Assembly (NCBI GenBank): GCA_028694105.1
Contig: JAQUUC010000002.1
Span: 1-64,000, forward strand
DNA length: 64,000 nt
Reading direction: 5' to 3'
Source of the DNA: Hespellia sp.
GTDB lineage: Bacteria; Bacillota; Clostridia; Lachnospirales; Lachnospiraceae
The position numbers were made by a program, and so were the translations under genes. Shown here one piece after another: positions 63,275 to 64,000 of the stretch. Positions within the stretch are counted from its first letter, which is position 1; each line of letters begins with the position of its first letter. Below the pieces are notes generated by a model. That model saw nothing but the letters and a program-made list of their open reading frames with translations. It searched no databases and was not told where the DNA came from.

Positions 63275-64000
63275 TTACTGACCCATGGAACTGGTCTCCG
63301 GTAATGTGCTTCCTCCATCAATTACAATCTGAGTTCCGGTAATGTAACTCGATTCTCTGCAGCCAAGAAACGCAGCCAACTCACCAACCTCTCTTGGATC
63401 CGCCAGACGTCCCAGCGGAACTGCTCCTGCAATTGCCTGAATTGCTCTCTCCGGCGATTCTGGATCCGATTGCTGTGCCATTCCTTTTACCAGTGGTGTG
63501 AGAACATATCCCGGGCATATTGCATTTACTCTGATATTATATGGAGCCACTTCTCTTGCCATTGCTTTGGTGAATCCTACCAGAGCAGCTTTGGAAGTCG
63601 CATATGCCACCTCTCCTGGATCTGCCACCATGTCCCCTGTCACAGAACTCATGATAACAATTGCTCCTTCTTTATTTTTCATAAGTTCCGGCAAAACATC
63701 TCTTGTAACATTCCACACCCCCTTGATATTGATATCAATGTGTTTGTCTCTGTTTTCAAATGTTTCATCCTCGCTCAAAAAATCTTCGAGAACACAAATT
63801 CCGGCATTGCACACCAGCACATCTATTTTTCCATACTGCTTTACCGCTGTCTCAACAAGATTTTTGGTACTTTCATAATCGGACACATCTGTTTTAACCC
63901 CGATTGCATCGTATCCCTGCTCCTGCAGTTCTTCCGCTAATTCAAGTACCTTATCTCCTCTCGCGGCCAATACACATTTGGCACCGTATCCAGCGTACAC
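63275..64000 (-). CDS. SDR-family oxidoreductase, UcpA-like (N-terminus beyond window)
   Basis: The last 241 residues of a short-chain dehydrogenase; the glycine-rich cofactor motif lies beyond the window end. Visible are VLVCNAGICVLEDF (NAG motif), VIMSSVTGDMV (catalytic serine), YATSKAALVGF (YxxxK) and NAICPGYVLTP. The C-terminus IVIDGGSTLPETSSMG is like that of UcpA. It lies upstream of the AraC-type gene in the same direction, 17 nt apart, so it probably reduces or oxidises the alcohol handled by this operon. Confidence 0.92.
   Translation of the reverse strand: MYAGYGAKCVLAARGDKVLELAEELQEQGYDAIGVKTDVSDYESTKNLVETAVKQYGKIDVLVCNAGICVLEDFLSEDETFENRDKHIDINIKGVWNVTRDVLPELMKNKEGAIVIMSSVTGDMVADPGEVAYATSKAALVGFTKAMAREVAPYNIRVNAICPGYVLTPLVKGMAQQSDPESPERAIQAIAGAVPLGRLADPREVGELAAFLGCRESSYITGTQIVIDGGSTLPETSSMGQ

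Overview
The window looks like chromosome from a low-to-mid GC Bacillota, most likely a gut Lachnospiraceae. The signs are an era-recO-glyS-ppdK neighbourhood, a single-chain pyruvate:ferredoxin oxidoreductase, strong AGGAGG ribosome sites, GTG/TTG starts, many sugar-uptake operons with divergent AraC, DeoR or PucR regulators, and an AgrC/LytTR-type signalling operon. No rRNA, tRNA, CRISPR array or prophage was seen. Genus cannot be fixed from this sequence alone.

Layout. 1-4164: an accessory piece with an FtsX-type ABC exporter (permease cut by the window edge), the two-component system that should control it (both genes ruined by internal deletions), and the tail of a lost gene abutting the stop codon of ppdK. 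4165-6789: ppdK with its own promoter. 7029-14509: an amino-acid (probably GABA-like) catabolic operon of two class-III aminotransferases, a cytidylate-kinase-like protein and a permease fused to an iron alcohol dehydrogenase, divergent from a PucR regulator. 14592-18093: a LytTR response regulator, AgrC-like kinase, a 17-residue peptide gene, a secreted amidase-domain protein and a small membrane-anchored protein. 18196-28163: housekeeping genes (vitamin-type ECF S component, M18 aminopeptidase, glyS, recO, era, M16C peptidase, DUF4317 protein) interrupted at 20304-21326 by a RAYT transposase element with 88-bp inverted ends.

28407-38574: a glycoside-use operon (ABC importer, GH43, Gfo/Idh/MocA oxidoreductase, TIM-barrel isomerase, two VOC proteins, tautomerase, SDR) divergent from an AraC regulator, with a long direct repeat in the shared control region. 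38657-42217: nifJ. 42318-55225: MATE and SIS-domain genes, then a long same-strand run holding both a mannose-family PTS and a ribose-type ABC importer with aldolase, dehydrogenase, isomerase and flavin oxidoreductase. A divergent DeoR regulator, an orphan RbsA-like ATPase and an FGGY kinase follow (55564-59394). 59451-64000: P-II protein, APH-fold kinase, class-III PLP enzyme, AraC-type regulator with a defective receiver, and a UcpA-like SDR cut by the window end.

The parts most worth following up are the permease-dehydrogenase fusion, the 17-residue peptide, the kinase/PLP-enzyme pair, the Gfo/TIM/GH43 glycoside operon and the RAYT element. All functions are read from sequence motifs and remembered family features; no database search was run.
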